A stretch of DNA of 64,000 nucleotides from Fusicatenibacter saccharivorans (lineage in GTDB: Bacteria; Bacillota; Clostridia; Lachnospirales; Lachnospiraceae): positions 1 through 64,000 of the forward strand of contig NZ_JAQEGR010000014.1 of NCBI RefSeq assembly GCF_027667425.1. The letters run 5' to 3'. The notes under the pieces are model-generated. The model worked only from the letters and a program-made list of their open reading frames with translations. It was not told where the DNA came from and searched no databases. Shown one piece after another: positions 43,114 through 51,818 of the stretch (position 1 is the stretch's first letter; the number at the start of each line of letters is the position of its first letter). A program made the translations under genes and the position numbers.

Positions 43114-43887
43114 TTATACCTGCTGTTCCAGATATTCACCAATCCGCTGTTCCATCACAGGCACCAGCCACTCGGCATAGCCGGCCTTCATCGGATGAAT
43201 CGGATCCTGAAGATACAGTTTTCGTTTTTCCGGGGAAACACGGTTGATTTGTTCGTCATTCCAGAAATCGATCACACCGATCTGCCATTTTTCCTGAATT
43301 TTCAGAAGCGCCTCTACCATCTTCGCGTACGGCTTGGAATCATACTGTGGATTCGTATAGAACATCACCGGGCAATGCCACGTTTCTTTTGCATATGCAA
43401 TGATATACTCAATCGCGCCACAGACAGTTTCGACATCGAAGCTCTCCAGATCGCGGGATTCCGAAATTTCACCGAGCGGGCTGTTGCGTGTTGCATCGTT
43501 AGTGGACAGCTGGCAGATAAAAAGATCCACCTGTTGCTTTGGATCAAGCCTGTCGCGCATACGCTCGATGTAGGAATCCTCACCATTATCAATCAGCGTG
43601 GTTCCGTTGACCGCTTCTTTGATGCAGGTACAGCTGTCTTTCTTCGCTATGTACTCCGCAAACGAATTGTTGTGGGCAGCAAAGCCCTTCGTCACGGAGG
43701 ATCCCAAAAATACAACTGTTTTTCCTTTTAACGGACTTGTTTTTTTAAACGGAATACGGGAAACATCGTATCGGACGGAATTTCCCTTTTTAAAATAACC
43801 TGTTTTCTTATTCATGCTATATATGCCGCCCACAGCTAAGGCTGCGCCTCCTGCGGCCAGGATTCCGGCTATTATTTTTGCATCCAT
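43114..43887 (-). CDS. SGNH/GDSL-family hydrolase, membrane-anchored
   Basis: A 257-residue protein with an N-terminal membrane helix or signal anchor (IIAGILAAGGAALAVGGIYS) and a hydrolase domain. Block I VVFLGSSVTKGFAAHN holds the nucleophile Ser, block III is LSTNDATRNS (Asn), and block V is DPIHPMKAGY (Asp and His). Family members are esterases, lipases or carbohydrate acetylesterases acting at or outside the membrane. The substrate is not predictable here. Monocistronic. Confidence 0.87.
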   Translation of the reverse strand: MDAKIIAGILAAGGAALAVGGIYSMNKKTGYFKKGNSVRYDVSRIPFKKTSPLKGKTVVFLGSSVTKGFAAHNNSFAEYIAKKDSCTCIKEAVNGTTLIDNGEDSYIERMRDRLDPKQQVDLFICQLSTNDATRNSPLGEISESRDLESFDVETVCGAIEYIIAYAKETWHCPVMFYTNPQYDSKPYAKMVEALLKIQEKWQIGVIDFWNDEQINRVSPEKRKLYLQDPIHPMKAGYAEWLVPVMEQRIGEYLEQQV

Positions 43888-44101
43888 CGCAAAACCTCCA
43901 TTATCTGAGTCAATACCACTTCGCAGATCCTGTCGGATCTTTTTTTCGAATACCCCTATCTTACATCATTTTTCTGAAAATGCAAGTAAACTTTGTTGTC
44001 GATTTTGTTCCGATTTTGTTAACAAAATACGGATTTTCTGTGTTCTGGTCGAATTCTGATCGATTCCGGCGATTTTTTTATTCTCTTTTCCTCAAAAACC
44101 A
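43888..44101. other. AT-rich divergent intergenic region
   Basis: Upstream of both the SGNH gene (minus) and the aldo/keto reductase gene (plus). Apart from the reductase promoter starting at 44102, I see no RNA gene or strong dyad. Confidence 0.4.
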
Positions 44102-44132
44102 TTGACTTTCAAGTGCACTTAAATGATATATT
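44102..44132 (+). promoter_or_regulatory. MerR-type promoter of aldo/keto reductase gene
   Basis: TTGACT (102-107) and TATATT (127-132) are separated by 19 bp, too long for normal sigma-A use, and the spacer is centred on the perfect palindrome AAGTGCACTT (111-120). A 19-bp spacer with a central dyad is the hallmark of promoters activated by MerR-family regulators. Confidence 0.65.
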
Positions 44133-44238
44133 AAAAGCAACGTAATTACTATTCTTTCTGTACTTCCAGAGTCCTTCCACGCCTGCTTTACGAAAACCTC
44201 TGCGAATACAGAAGCATTGCAAAGGAGAAAATTCTACT

Positions 44239-45159
44239 ATGAAAGAAACAATTTTAGGCAATCACCTGCGAAAAGTTCCTTCCATTGCAGTCGGATGCAT
44301 GCGGCTTTCCGAAAAATCGAAGGACGAGATGAATCATTTTATCCACTCCGCGCTGGAGCAGGGCGCATATTTCTTTGATCACGCGGATATCTACGGCGGC
44401 GGCATGAGCGAGACTGTGTTCGGTGAGGCATTTTCTGGCGATCCGTCCCTGAAACGGGAGGATATTTTTCTCCAGTCCAAATGCGGCATCCGCCAGGGCT
44501 GCTATGATCTGTCGAAAGACCACATCCTGGAATCCGTCGATGGTATTTTAAAGCGGCTTCAGACGGATTACCTCGATCTTTTGCTGCTTCACCGGCCGGA
44601 TGCGCTCGTAGAACCGGAAGAGGTGGCTGCAGCCTTTGATGTTCTGTTTGAGAGCGGAAAGGTCCGCCATTTCGGTGTTTCCAACCACAAGCCGATGCAG
44701 ATTGCACTGCTGCAGAAATATGTCCGCCAGCCACTCGTTGCCAATCAGATACAGTTCAGCATTCCGGTTTCCAACCTTGTTGCAAATGGCATGGAAGTCA
44801 ACATGGAGACTCCGGGTTCTGTCGATCACGATGGAAGTCTGCTGGATTACTGCCGTCTTCACGACATTACGCTTCAGGCATGGTCGCCGTTCCAGATGCC
44901 ATCATGGAAGGGATGTTTTCTTGGAAGCGACGAGTACCCGGAACTGAACCGGAAAATCTGTGCACTGGCCGAAAAATACAGCGTCAGTGATACCACAATT
45001 GCGGCAGCGTGGATTTTGCGCCACCCGGCAAATATGCAGCTTGTCACAGGTACGGCAAGCGAAAACCGCCTGAAAGAGATTATCGCGGCATGCAATATTA
45101 CGCTGACGCGGGAAGAATGGTATGAGCTGTATCTGGCGGCAGGCCATCCGCTTCCGTAA
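44239..45159 (+). CDS. Aldo/keto reductase
   Basis: A 306-residue NADPH-dependent (alpha/beta)8 oxidoreductase of the YdhF-like group. The catalytic tetrad is visible: Asp and Tyr in FFDHADIYGGG, Lys in LQSKCGI and His in LLLHRPDAL. Later GVSNHKPMQIALL and VANQIQFSIPVSN match the family. Reduces aldehydes or ketones; the true substrate is unknown. A MerR-type promoter upstream suggests induction by reactive aldehydes or a related stress. AGGAG precedes the start. Confidence 0.92.
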   Translation: MKETILGNHLRKVPSIAVGCMRLSEKSKDEMNHFIHSALEQGAYFFDHADIYGGGMSETVFGEAFSGDPSLKREDIFLQSKCGIRQGCYDLSKDHILESVDGILKRLQTDYLDLLLLHRPDALVEPEEVAAAFDVLFESGKVRHFGVSNHKPMQIALLQKYVRQPLVANQIQFSIPVSNLVANGMEVNMETPGSVDHDGSLLDYCRLHDITLQAWSPFQMPSWKGCFLGSDEYPELNRKICALAEKYSVSDTTIAAAWILRHPANMQLVTGTASENRLKEIIAACNITLTREEWYELYLAAGHPLP

Positions 45160-45237
45160 GTTTTTCTGTCCGCCTGCCCGTATGCGGAACAAGGCTAAAA
45201 TCCCCTTTTCGGATCCGTGATTGATTTATAACATCGG

Positions 45238-45286
45238 AAAAGCATTCCTTTGGATCTTATCGATCTTCTGGAATGCTTTTCCCTTT
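45238..45286. terminator. Bidirectional terminator
   Basis: AAAAGCATTCC pairs with GGAATGCTTTT around an inner GATC-rich stem (GGATC/GATC), with a T/C-rich tail. It closes the aldo/keto reductase transcript. Confidence 0.85.
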
Positions 45287-45462
45287 TCCTTTTCTTTTTT
45301 CATGCAGCTATCTGCAATCCGCATTGGCTGCCTGCCCATAACCAAATAACTGCTCCGCAGTTTATCAGAAGAAGCTTGCATTCCTCCTGATACAGGCAAG
45401 TCCCCAACCACTGCTTATTACTTTTCGTACTCGAAGCAGGTGACTTACTTGATTCGGTTAAA

Positions 45463-47463
45463 TCAGATCTCTCCCACCAGATATCCCTGTTTTCCGTTGC
45501 GAAGGAAAACAGGCAGTGTTTCGATCGGCGCCTCAATTTCATAGGCTTTTCCGCCCTCATAAACATCACCGGTATTTGCCAGCGTCCAGGACGCACCGGC
45601 CGGCAGATAAACGGTACGGCTCGTTGCTTTTGGCCGGACAATCGGTGCTACAAGGATGTCGGAGCCGAACATGTAAGCATCGGAGATATCCCAGCACGCT
45701 GCATCCTCCGGGAACTCATAGAACATCGTTCTCATGACCGGTGTTCCTTTTTCGTGTGCTTCTGCCATCAGGCTTCTCGTGTAATCGCGCATTTTTTCGC
45801 GGACACCGATGAATTTTGTCAGGATTTCATAATTTTTCTCTCCGAAGCTCCATACCTCGTTGTCAGCTCCGGTTCCCTCACGCACTTCGCCAGCCTTGTT
45901 GATGATCTCTTCTCTTGGTCCCCGGTTTCCGTGAATACGCATAACCGGGCAGAAGGTGCCAAACTGGAACCAGCGCACAAGCAGCTCCTGAAAGTCCGGA
46001 TCTTCAGTCACGCCGCCGTGGAATCCACCGATATCGGTCGTCCACCACGGAATACCGCAAAGTCCCATATGAAGACCTGCACAGATCTGTTTGCGGAAAT
46101 CCTCGTAGGTCGAAAGAATATCCCCGGACCACACAAGCGCACCGTATTTCTGGCTTCCGAGCCATGCACAGCGCACAAGGTTGACAATATCTTCCTGCCC
46201 ATTCTCTTTTTGTCCTTCGTAGAACATGCGGGAATACTCTCTCGGGTAAATATTTCCGATCTCTTCCACCGGGCCTGCGGCGTAGCGGTAGCACTCATAC
46301 TCGTACGTCGAGAACTCCGGCTCTGCTTCATCCAGCCAGAATGTGCGGATGCCGAGATCTGCATAGTTTTTCTTTACTTTTTCCCAGACATACTTTCTCG
46401 TTCTCGGATTCGTTGCATCCAAAAAGACATTATTTCCATGGAACAGCATCTGAACATCAACACCTGCATTACTCTTCACAAGAAGTCCCTGTTGTTTCAT
46501 TTCTTCGTAATTTTCGCTTCTCCAGTCGATCTGCGGCCAGATGGAAACCATCGTCTCGATGCCCATCTCATGCAGCTCGTCGATCATTGCTTTCGGATCC
46601 GGGAAATATTCTTCATCAAAACGATAATCACCGCATCTTGGCCAGTGATAGTAGTCGATGACAAAGACATCCAGCGGAATGCCGCGTTTTTTGTACTCGC
46701 GTGCCACATTCAGTACCTGCTCCTGGTTGTAGTAGCGCAGCTTGCACTGCCAGAAGCCAAGGCCGTACTCCGGCATCATCGGAACCTTACCAATGGCGTC
46801 TGCAAAGTGCTCTTCAATTTCCGCCGGGGTATCGCCTGCGGTTACCCAGTAGTCGAGCTGCTTTGTGGTGCGTGCCAGCCATTCCGTTGTGTTTGTTCCG
46901 AAATGAACCTCACCGACTGCTGCATTGTGCCACAGGAAGCCGTAGCCAAGGCTCGATACATAAAACGGAATGCTCGCCTGCGAATTGCGGTGCGCCAGTT
47001 CCAGGTTACATCCCTTCAGGTTCATTCGCTCCTGCTGATACTGTCCCATACCGTAAATCTTCTCATCCGGGTTGGAATCGAAGGATACTTTCAGCTGATA
47101 AGCGCCGCCCTTCAATGCACGGTAATCGTGTGCGCGCAGGCAGAGTGCTCCGCCGTTCGCGATCTCGGAGAGCAGCACCTCGCCCTTCTGATTCAGGAAC
47201 GTAATCCGAAGCTTCTGTCCCCACGGCTGAAGCTCGAGAATCGCCTGGATTTTACCGTTTTTAATCGTCGCTTTCAGTTCATCCACCAGCTCAATTTCCG
47301 CTTCCACCGGTTCCGGATCAAGCAGTGCAATGCTTCCCTCTTCTATCTCCGAAAGAAGCGTACCTCTCACCCGAAGACTGTCCTTCTGCCACGGCTCCAC
47401 CCGGACCGTCTCCCCATCCTGCCGGAAAATCAGCGCATTTCCCTGTTTCTCAAAATACTGCAT
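45463..47463 (-). CDS. Glycoside hydrolase family 31 (alpha-xylosidase/alpha-glucosidase)
   Basis: About 666 residues. The N-terminal beta-sandwich is followed by the catalytic barrel: GLGFWQCKLRYYNQEQVLNVA, PLDVFVIDYYHWP, then the nucleophile motif FWLDEAEPEFS (catalytic Asp), CSWSGD-like LVWSGDILSTYEDFR and WWTTDIGGFHGG with the acid/base Asp. The WLDEAEPE form is typical of the alpha-xylosidase-like branch. No signal peptide, so it acts on imported oligosaccharides. The start at 47463 has AAAGGGAGG 5 bases upstream; the longer frame to 47502 lacks this. Confidence 0.9.
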   Translation of the reverse strand: MQYFEKQGNALIFRQDGETVRVEPWQKDSLRVRGTLLSEIEEGSIALLDPEPVEAEIELVDELKATIKNGKIQAILELQPWGQKLRITFLNQKGEVLLSEIANGGALCLRAHDYRALKGGAYQLKVSFDSNPDEKIYGMGQYQQERMNLKGCNLELAHRNSQASIPFYVSSLGYGFLWHNAAVGEVHFGTNTTEWLARTTKQLDYWVTAGDTPAEIEEHFADAIGKVPMMPEYGLGFWQCKLRYYNQEQVLNVAREYKKRGIPLDVFVIDYYHWPRCGDYRFDEEYFPDPKAMIDELHEMGIETMVSIWPQIDWRSENYEEMKQQGLLVKSNAGVDVQMLFHGNNVFLDATNPRTRKYVWEKVKKNYADLGIRTFWLDEAEPEFSTYEYECYRYAAGPVEEIGNIYPREYSRMFYEGQKENGQEDIVNLVRCAWLGSQKYGALVWSGDILSTYEDFRKQICAGLHMGLCGIPWWTTDIGGFHGGVTEDPDFQELLVRWFQFGTFCPVMRIHGNRGPREEIINKAGEVREGTGADNEVWSFGEKNYEILTKFIGVREKMRDYTRSLMAEAHEKGTPVMRTMFYEFPEDAACWDISDAYMFGSDILVAPIVRPKATSRTVYLPAGASWTLANTGDVYEGGKAYEIEAPIETLPVFLRNGKQGYLVGEI

Positions 47464-47539
47464 AAAAACCTCCCTTTCCAGAACCCGCCGTTCCAAACGC
47501 ATGCATGGGCTCTGCTCTTTTCGTTTACTTTCTGCTTAG

Positions 47540-47567
47540 CATTATACTAACATTTCCGGCAGAATAC
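47540..47567 (-). promoter_or_regulatory. Possible GH31 promoter
   Basis: Minus strand: TATAAT (545-540) with TTAG just before it, about 77 bp from the start codon. The -35 region (ATTCTG-like) is weak, so activator help is possible. Confidence 0.35.
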
Positions 47568-47687
47568 TTGATCTTAATTTTCATGTTCTAACACTATTTT
47601 GATCTTTTTCAATTATTTCCCATTGAAATAAAGCTCTTTCTTAAGGAATCGGAATTCGCCTTTCCCCTGCGTCCGTTTTTCAACGCA

Positions 47688-47723
47688 AAGAACCCCCGGA
47701 GCCATTACAGCCCCGGGGGTTCT
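47688..47723 (-). terminator. rplA operon terminator
   Basis: Minus strand: GAACCCCCGG pairs with CCGGGGGTTC, loop of about 14, followed by TTTG. Confidence 0.85.
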
Positions 47724-47737
47724 CAGTATTTCATTTA

Positions 47738-48430
47738 TTATGCAAGCTTCAAAGTATTAACCTTAACTCCAGGTCCCATAGTAGGAGCCAGAGTAACGCT
47801 CTTCAGGTACTGTCCCTTCAGAGTAGCCGGTTTTGCTTTGTTGATTGCACCGATCAGCGTCTGGAAGTTGTCGCTTAACTGCTCCTCAGTAAAAGAAGCT
47901 TTTCCGATTGGCACGTGGATAATGTTTGTTTTGTCAAGACGATACTCAATCTTACCTGCTTTGATCTCTTTAACGGCTTTGGTAACATCCATAGTTACGG
48001 TACCAGCCTTCGGGTTTGGCATTAAACCTTTCGGTCCAAGTACACGGCCCAGACGACCAACAACACCCATCATATCCGGTGTAGCAACAACAACGTCGTA
48101 ATCAAACCAGCCATCGTTCTGGATTTTCGGGATCAGCTCCTCAGCTCCAACGAACTCTGCACCTGCTGCAACAGCCTCATCAGCTTTTGCGCCTTTAGCG
48201 AAAACAAGTACACGAACCTGTTTTCCGGTACCGTGCGGCAGAACAACTGCTCCACGGATCTGCTGGTCTGCGTGACGTCCGTCACAACCAGTTTTGATGT
48301 GAACTTCGATTGTCTCGTCAAATTTAGCAGTAGCTAATTTCTTAACTGTGGAAATAGCATCTGCCGGATCGTACTGAATGCTACGATCAACTGCTTTTGC
48401 AGCCTCTAAATATTTCTTACCATGTTTCAT
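47738..48430 (-). CDS. rplA: Ribosomal protein L1
   Basis: 230 residues with the L1 hallmarks: YDPADAISTVKKLATAKFDETIEV, LPHGTGKQVRVLVFAKG, VVATPDMMGVVGRLGRVLGPKGLMPNPKAGTV and KSVTLAPTMGPGVKVN. Forms the L1 stalk of the 50S subunit and often represses its own mRNA. Last gene of rpmG-secE-nusG-rplK-rplA in this window. Confidence 0.98.
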   Translation of the reverse strand: MKHGKKYLEAAKAVDRSIQYDPADAISTVKKLATAKFDETIEVHIKTGCDGRHADQQIRGAVVLPHGTGKQVRVLVFAKGAKADEAVAAGAEFVGAEELIPKIQNDGWFDYDVVVATPDMMGVVGRLGRVLGPKGLMPNPKAGTVTMDVTKAVKEIKAGKIEYRLDKTNIIHVPIGKASFTEEQLSDNFQTLIGAINKAKPATLKGQYLKSVTLAPTMGPGVKVNTLKLA

Positions 48431-48509
48431 TGTCTAATAACCTCCTGGTGGTAGTTGCGGGAATCTCCCTCCCACGTCAATACGAGAAGATGTAAACTCT
48501 TCTTCTAAA

Positions 48510-48935
48510 TTAGTCCTCTACAACGATACCCATACTTCTTGCGGTACCTGCGATCATGCTCATAGCTGCCTCAACAGTTGCTGCATTCAGGTCTGGCATC
48601 TTCATCTCTGCGATCTCACGAACTTTGTCCTTAGAGATAGTAGCAACTTTCGTTTTGTTCGGAACGCCGGAACCAGATTTCAGGTTGCAGGCTTTCTTAA
48701 GCAGAACTGCTGCCGGAGGAGTTTTGGTTATGAAGCTGAAACTTCTGTCTGCATATACAGTGATAACTACAGGGATGATCAGGTCTCCCTTATCTGCTGT
48801 TCTTGCGTTGAACTCTTTGGTAAACTGTACGATGTTTACTCCGTGCTGTCCAAGTGCAGGTCCAACCGGTGGTGCTGGTGTTGCTTTACCAGCAGGAATC
48901 TGTAATTTGATATATCCTGTAACTTTCTTTGCCAT
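48510..48935 (-). CDS. rplK: Ribosomal protein L11
   Basis: 141 residues: KLQIPAGKATPAPPVGPALGQHGVNIVQFTKEFN and SFITKTPPAAVLLKKACNL. The ATG at 48935 is used (AGGAGG upstream); the frame continues upstream without support. It forms the GTPase-associated centre with L10/L12. 79 bp before rplA. Confidence 0.98.
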   Translation of the reverse strand: MAKKVTGYIKLQIPAGKATPAPPVGPALGQHGVNIVQFTKEFNARTADKGDLIIPVVITVYADRSFSFITKTPPAAVLLKKACNLKSGSGVPNKTKVATISKDKVREIAEMKMPDLNAATVEAAMSMIAGTARSMGIVVED

Positions 48936-49007
48936 TTTACGGCACCTCCTAAATAAATGTGGTAATTGCGGGAATTTCCCTCCCACGAAACGCCCCTGGG
49001 GCATTTC

Positions 49008-49529
49008 TTACATCTTCTTGACTTCTGCGAAACTTATTTCTACCGGCGTTTCGCGGCCGAACAGCTCAACATTGATGGTAACCATCTGTTTTGTATCGTT
49101 GATACTCTGAATCAGTCCGGTTGTATCCTTCCATGCGCCGCCTGTTACAACGACTGCATCGCCGACTTCAAGGTCAAGCTCAACCTTTTCCTCACCACCG
49201 GTGATTCCAAGGTTCACCATTTCCTCATCCGTAAGCGGTACCGGCTTGGATCCCGGTCCTACGAAGCCCGTAACACCTCTGGTATTGCGGACAACATACC
49301 AGGTATCGTCGTTCATGATCATGTTGATCAGAACGTAGCCCGGAAACAATTTCCGGAGTACCTGTTTCTTGGTTCCGTTCTTGACTTCAACAACTTCTTC
49401 CATAGGAACACGTACTTCCAAAATCTGATCCTCAAGATGACGGTTCTCAATTGTTTTCTCAATATTGGCTTTTACTTTGTTTTCATAGCCCGAATAGGTG
49501 TGGACTACATACCAGTTTACTTCTGACAT
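49008..49529 (-). CDS. nusG: Transcription antitermination protein NusG
   Basis: 173 residues: NGN domain (WYVVHTYSGYENKVKANIEKTIENRH ... RKLFPGYVLINM ... WYVVRNTRGVTGFVG) and a C-terminal KOW domain (VGDAVVVTGGAWKDTTGLI). Couples RNA polymerase elongation with translation. 16 bp after secE. Confidence 0.98.
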   Translation of the reverse strand: MSEVNWYVVHTYSGYENKVKANIEKTIENRHLEDQILEVRVPMEEVVEVKNGTKKQVLRKLFPGYVLINMIMNDDTWYVVRNTRGVTGFVGPGSKPVPLTDEEMVNLGITGGEEKVELDLEVGDAVVVTGGAWKDTTGLIQSINDTKQMVTINVELFGRETPVEISFAEVKKM

Positions 49530-49545
49530 TCTGACACCTTTATCC

Positions 49546-49746
49546 TTATTTGATCAATAAATTGACGAACTCGATTACAGCGCTGTCAACCAGGGTGATT
49601 AACCCGCAGGTTACTGCAGAGATCGCTACGACTGCAACGGTCTGCTTGCCCAGCGTTTTGTTGTCAACCCAGATGATTTTTCTGAACTCTGCTTTCAAGC
49701 CCTTGAACCAGCTCTTTTTGGATGCTTTTTTTTCAGTTTCTGCCAT
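49546..49746 (-). CDS. secE: Preprotein translocase subunit SecE
   Basis: 66 residues: charged start ETEKKASKKSWFKGLKAEFRKIIWVD, the conserved KTLGKQTVAVV and a single C-terminal membrane helix. The start at 49746 has AGAGGTGATC upstream. Stabilises SecY in the translocon. 21 bp after rpmG. Confidence 0.96.
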   Translation of the reverse strand: MAETEKKASKKSWFKGLKAEFRKIIWVDNKTLGKQTVAVVAISAVTCGLITLVDSAVIEFVNLLIK

Positions 49747-49767
49747 TGGATCACCTCTTACCAAAGA

Positions 49768-49917
49768 TTATTTGGTTTCTTTGTGCATTGTGTGCTTTTT
49801 GCAGAATCTGCAGTACTTCTTTGTCTCCATTCTCTCAGGATGGTTCTTTTTCTCTTTTGTCATGTTGTAATTACGCTGTTTGCATTCAGTACATGCCAAT
49901 GTGATTTTTACGCGCAC
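49768..49917 (-). CDS. rpmG: Ribosomal protein L33
   Basis: A 49-residue protein too short for most ORF lists: MRVKITLACTECKQRNYNMT, then KYCRFCKKHTMHKETK. Four Cys as CxxC pairs make it the zinc-binding form. GTG start with AGGTGG upstream. First gene of the secE-nusG operon, the usual Firmicute order. Confidence 0.95.
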   Translation of the reverse strand: MRVKITLACTECKQRNYNMTKEKKNHPERMETKKYCRFCKKHTMHKETK

Positions 49918-50062
49918 GACTTCCACCTCCACTGTGTATTTGCGTTATCGCTTGTGATCCTTGCGGATCAGCGGCGGTCTCTTCATTTCTGCCCTGTTTT
50001 TGCTGCTCGTACTTCAGCAATTTCAGGCATAAAAAAAAGACCTTCTTCCATGTCGCTGGTTT

Positions 50063-50091
50063 ATTGTAGCACAGGAACTGCCTGTTGTCAA
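50063..50091 (-). promoter_or_regulatory. Promoter of the rpmG-secE-nusG-rplK-rplA operon
   Basis: Minus strand: consensus TTGACA (91-86), a 17-base spacer and TACAAT (68-63), giving a leader of about 140 nt with a small GATCC/GGATC hairpin and no tRNA. Confidence 0.88.
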
Positions 50092-50195
50092 CAAAATTCA
50101 CCAAAGTACGCTGAGATTTTTTATCAGGATCGTATCGTTCACCGGTGTCCGGCGAGCTGTAACACCCTGTTTGTTCAAGGCGGTTCCGGACAGGA

Positions 50196-50235
50196 AATGG
50201 TTCTGCGCGCAATTTTTCCTGCGCGCAGAACCATT
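50196..50235 (-). terminator. Perfect 15-bp hairpin ending the peptide operon
   Basis: AATGGTTCTGCGCGC pairs with GCGCGCAGAACCATT around a 10-base loop. It lies 26 bp after the C69 peptidase stop. No strong T-run follows on the minus strand. Confidence 0.7.
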
Positions 50236-50261
50236 CTCCTATTCTTTCCCTAAAAAAAGCC

Positions 50262-51746
50262 TTACGCATCCGATCTGGAATACGCGTTTTTCATCTGGTT
50301 ACTGAGTTCAAAGAGTACCTTGTGCAGTGTTGCACCTGTCTCTTTTTTCAGCATTTCAGCGATTTTGTTGTTTGCTTCTTCTCTCAATTGTGTCTGTTTT
50401 GTTTCGTCTGTCTCCCCTGCAAGCAGCGCATCGTACTGATGGATCAGTGCATGGCCTTTTGCCATCACCTTTTCCTGATACCGCTCAATGTGGAAGATAG
50501 AAGACTTATAGGATGCATCTGCCATTGCTGCCACCATGCGGCTTGCCCAGTAGAAGTTATCTGTGGAAACCTCTCCCGTTGTGTTGGAAAGATACTCCGG
50601 TGTTGTCGTCACATCGGTGTAGAACGGAACCAGCACATTGAATGCATTTGACGCAAATGCAATCCACTGCAGAATGCCGTTGTCTCCTTTGTGATCCGGG
50701 CGCATCTGGATGACAGAAAGGAAATCGGTCCGGTTGACACCGATGGAGCGGTATGCCCCTTTCCACGATTTATCGCCGTATGCGGCATACGGGTCGTACG
50801 GTGTTCCCTGATAGTGGGAGGACAGTACGTATTTCACATCCTCTACGGTGATCTTCTTCTCCGGAACCATCATCCACGGAATATCGTCAGATACCGGTGT
50901 GTAATCGGCATCCGGTCCGTCCCATTTTTTCGTGTGCGGGTTCAGACAGCGCTCCATGAACCAGGCACGCGGTGTATTGTAAACGTGATCGGAATCATCG
51001 TGGCTTCCGAAGGCATCGCGCGGATTAAAATTTCCATCCATAGAAAGATCCAGATGATATGTTTCAATAAATTCTTTCAAGTCTGCTGAGCACATATATT
51101 CCTTCTGTTCGCCGAGTGCATCCTCCAGATCAAAATGGTCGATGCCAAGCTGGTTCGGCATGGCCACATAATGGTCATCCGGCACTTTCACTGCCATCCA
51201 GTGATGGCCGCCGATCGTCTCCAGCCACCAGATCTCATCGTGGTCCTGAAATGCAATGCCGTTCATCTCGTATGTACCGTACTGCTCCAGCAGGCTGCCA
51301 AGTCTTTTGACACCTTCTCTGGCGCTTTTAATATAAGGAAGAACAATATAAACGAGGTCCTCCTCGCCGATTCCGCCCGGAACCTCTTCTTTTCCATCTT
51401 CCGCCGGCTGATAAACGACAAGCGGATCAGCACCCAGCACACGCGGATTCGATGTGATTGTCTCGGTCGCAGTCATGCCGACCTGCGCTGCATTCACGCC
51501 GCTTGCCGCCCAGACACCCTCGCCTTTTTCTGCGTTTGGCACTGCAGTGTACCGCATCGGATTGTCCGGAAGCTCAATGGTCAGATGAGAAATCTCGGTT
51601 TTATAGGTTCTCGGCTGCTCCTCCGGGTGAATCACTACAAATTTTTTCGATGTATAATGGCCTGCACCGGAATCGTCGTTTCGCGCGATCATGGTGGAAC
51701 CGTCATACGATGCTTTCTTTCCAACTAAAATGGTTGTACAAGGCAT
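50262..51746 (-). CDS. C69 family dipeptidase
   Basis: A 494-residue Ntn-hydrolase-type dipeptidase (PepD family). The N-terminus MPCTTILVGKKASYDGSTMIARNDD places a Cys at residue 3, the nucleophile once the start is trimmed. GVNAAQVGMTATETI, WWLETIGGHHW and NTPRAWFMERCLNP match the family. No signal peptide, so cytosolic. It releases amino acids from imported dipeptides. Last gene of the transporter-peptidase operon. Confidence 0.92.
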   Translation of the reverse strand: MPCTTILVGKKASYDGSTMIARNDDSGAGHYTSKKFVVIHPEEQPRTYKTEISHLTIELPDNPMRYTAVPNAEKGEGVWAASGVNAAQVGMTATETITSNPRVLGADPLVVYQPAEDGKEEVPGGIGEEDLVYIVLPYIKSAREGVKRLGSLLEQYGTYEMNGIAFQDHDEIWWLETIGGHHWMAVKVPDDHYVAMPNQLGIDHFDLEDALGEQKEYMCSADLKEFIETYHLDLSMDGNFNPRDAFGSHDDSDHVYNTPRAWFMERCLNPHTKKWDGPDADYTPVSDDIPWMMVPEKKITVEDVKYVLSSHYQGTPYDPYAAYGDKSWKGAYRSIGVNRTDFLSVIQMRPDHKGDNGILQWIAFASNAFNVLVPFYTDVTTTPEYLSNTTGEVSTDNFYWASRMVAAMADASYKSSIFHIERYQEKVMAKGHALIHQYDALLAGETDETKQTQLREEANNKIAEMLKKETGATLHKVLFELSNQMKNAYSRSDA

Positions 51747-51818
51747 AGCTATAGCCCTCCTTTTGCTGTCTTATGCTTCCGATTATGACATCTTCAGCTG
51801 CGATTTGCAAGCACCATG

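Noticed and set aside
45284..45462. Small open frame on the minus strand after the reductase terminator
   Set aside because: It starts without a ribosome site, overlaps the terminator and has no homology that I recognise.
45754..47550. 598-codon open frame antisense to the GH31 gene
   Set aside because: GH31 motifs on the opposite strand are unmistakable; the antisense frame has no recognisable domain.
49918..50062. tRNA in the rpmG leader
   Set aside because: A short GATCC hairpin is present but no cloverleaf or TTC arm.
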